From contig JACAXG010000110.1 of NCBI GenBank assembly GCA_018881555.1, positions 2,177,938-2,241,937 of the forward strand: 64,000 nucleotides of DNA. The letters run 5' to 3'. Origin of the DNA: Amblyornis subalaris (lineage: Eukaryota; Chordata; Aves; Passeriformes; Ptilonorhynchidae). The notes under the pieces were generated by a model. That model was not told the DNA's origin and made no database searches. It saw nothing but the letters and a program-made list of their open reading frames with translations. Positions 62,485 through 64,000 of the stretch are shown here, one piece after another. The first letter of the stretch is position 1. Each line of letters opens with the position of its first letter. Made by a program: the position numbers and the translations under genes.

Positions 62485-63528
62485 ATTAATCTAGGTATCT
62501 TACTTCACAAATGGATTTGCCTTGAGATCCAATAAGAAACAGAAGGAAATCTTCCTGCTTAAAATATGCCAGTAAAGAAGAAAAATGGAGTTTGTCAGTT
62601 GAAGTCAAAGAGATCCTGTACTCTGGAAACTGTTTTCCCCACAAATCCTCTGATGAGTGCATTTTTTCCTCTCAGTTTCCATACTTTAAAATTTCCTTTC
62701 TAAGATCAAGCTGAACTTTTTTTCCTAGAGGAAAGGGAACCTCCAGGGTAGATCCTCTCCAGTGCTGCATGACCTTTACCACAGAAAGCTTACCCAGACA
62801 CAAGATGCAGAGGCTCAAATCATCCAACTCCTACTAGTACAGAACAAAAAACCTGGTCACTTTTTTATTGCATTGCCCTAAGCAGCTTCTGGCAGAAATG
62901 CTCAAAAGGTCTCCTGACAGATGGAGACTACAGTTGTCCTAGCAAAAACATGTGTGTATGGCTCGTACCTTGATAATCCTGCCCTCTTACCCATATTTTA
63001 CCCTTCTGTCTTCTGCTTTCCACTGACTATTGCCTTGAAAATCACTCCTGTTTACATGCTGCCTCAATAACTTAACCTTTCAATTGGTCAAGGATATCCT
63101 TCTCAACAAACCTAGACCTAATAAAACACGCCTACGTGCATTAAAGCCCACTGTAAACTTTATATGCAAAAGCTTTATGCAGTCCTAAAGACCCTCTGAA
63201 AAGTACTTGATAGAAGAAGGAATATGGTTTTCAATTTGTGCATTCTCCTTTTTGCCAAGGTTTACACTAGGGTACTGCTTTGCAAAATTCCTAGAGCAAA
63301 CCTTATTGTAAAACTTTCACCTACCAAGACTAGATGTAGGAAATTATGCTTAGAGACACTGGGATGCTGCTGGGGTCTGTGGGGAAAGGGGTGTGAAGGA
63401 GCTGAAGTGATCTTGAGATTGAAGACACAACAAGCACGACAGCAAAGACAGCAAGGCATGCATCAAAGTTATCTGCTGCTATTGCCAACTTTCCCTCTTT
63501 TGGGTCCCTTTCTTTCCTTTACTGACAG
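62485..63528. other. Non-coding stretch
   Basis: No gene is recognised. From 63224 onward a 153-codon plus-strand frame is open to 63685. Its length is near the chance maximum for a window of this size, but it contains the candidate exon listed next. Confidence 0.45.
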
Positions 63529-63589
63529 AGAAAGCAGCAGATGCGATGCTCAAGGTGAAATCAAAAGTCAGGTTCAGGGAAGTACACAG
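63529..63589 (+). other. Best-looking candidate internal exon (61 nt)
   Basis: The acceptor has a long uninterrupted pyrimidine-rich tract (TCCCTTTCTTTCCTTTACTG then ACAG). The donor is ACACAG followed by GTAAAG. The frame with two leading and two trailing bases reads KAADAMLKVKSKVRFREVH, rich in charged residues and protein-like. A second frame (ESSRCDAQGEIKSQVQGSTQ) is also open, and the third has a stop. No protein family is recognised. It is near the right edge, so partner exons may lie outside the window. Confidence 0.25.
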
Positions 63590-64000
63590 GTAAAGAAAAC
63601 AGACCCAGATGCCCAGCTACTGCAGAGGGGAAGCAAGAGGGTAGACTTGGAACTTGCTGTGGAGACTTTTCCCTCCAGTGACTGATACCATGCCAGCAGG
63701 GAGGGAGCACAAACATCGACTCTAGCCCTGCATTTCACCTGTGGGACAAGTCTAGTCTCACCAGCTGGGAAATACTACTTCAGAGGTTTTTAGTTCCCCT
63801 AAATACCCCTTGTTAGACCAGTGCCCAGGACTGGCATTCCAACCAGCCAGTCTGTCTAATCCCCTCCAAAATCCATGCTGTTTTTGCCTTCAGCAATAGC
63901 AAATGCCAGAGACAGCAGTCTGGACAGAAGGAATGGAACATTCTTTCTTAATTCTGCTTCTGCCTGCATTTTCAATCCCACAAAAAAAAAAAAAATGTAT
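63590..64000. other. Non-coding stretch ending in an A run
   Basis: No gene is recognised. A run of about 14 As (63982-63995) lies at the edge without a recognisable retroelement in front of it. Confidence 0.45.

Noticed and set aside
63224..63685. 153-codon plus-strand frame as a complete gene
   Set aside because: No recognisable domain and ordinary chance length; only the internal splice-flanked 61 nt was kept as a candidate.
1..64000. CRISPR arrays, operons, phage or plasmid modules
   Set aside because: The repeats and composition are those of a bird nuclear genome; no regularly spaced repeats or prokaryotic genes are present.

Overview
This 64 kb window is vertebrate nuclear DNA, almost certainly from a bird. 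The evidence is the repeat content. There are several 5'-truncated CR1 LINE copies with the typical CR1 3' end (octamer tail related to ATTCTRTG) and LTRs that resemble avian endogenous retrovirus families. The sequence is AT-rich, with no bacterial-style gene packing, no operons and no long coding ORFs. The GC-rich LTR near 52 kb resembles a family I associate with Neoaves, so a non-galliform bird is my weak inference.

Layout. 1-11 kb is AT-rich non-coding DNA with a purine-rich simple repeat at 9.8 kb. 11.0-12.4 kb is the longest CR1 copy, covering the reverse-transcriptase C-terminal half and the 3' end, heavily broken. 12.4-17.9 kb holds a CA microsatellite and a G-rich block. A reverse CR1 lies at 17.9-18.2 kb. 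24.08-25.9 kb is a three-layer nested insertion: a reverse CR1 is split by a solo LTR, which is itself split by a forward CR1. Another forward CR1 with an internal deletion is at 27.05-27.35 kb. 28.5-28.84 kb is a small CpG-enriched island with exon-like signals. 29-51 kb is long AT-rich sequence with almost no recognisable repeats. 51.5-52.5 kb is a GC-rich LTR, and 55.1-55.5 kb is a compact ERVK-like solo LTR with two perfect hairpins. Old CR1 remnants lie at 59.0, 61.3-61.6 and 62.4 kb.

Genes. I recognise no protein-coding gene, tRNA or rRNA. I list ten short segments that combine plausible splice sites with an open frame; the most convincing are 63529-63589 (+), 26826-26888 (-), 3961-4047 (-), 28734-28840 (-) and 7849-7920 (+). 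A window this size contains many decoy exons by chance, so each has low confidence. They fall on both strands and their phases do not join into one model. The simplest reading is a large intron or a gene desert. All CR1 and LTR copies look defective, and no intact retroviral or LINE protein is encoded.
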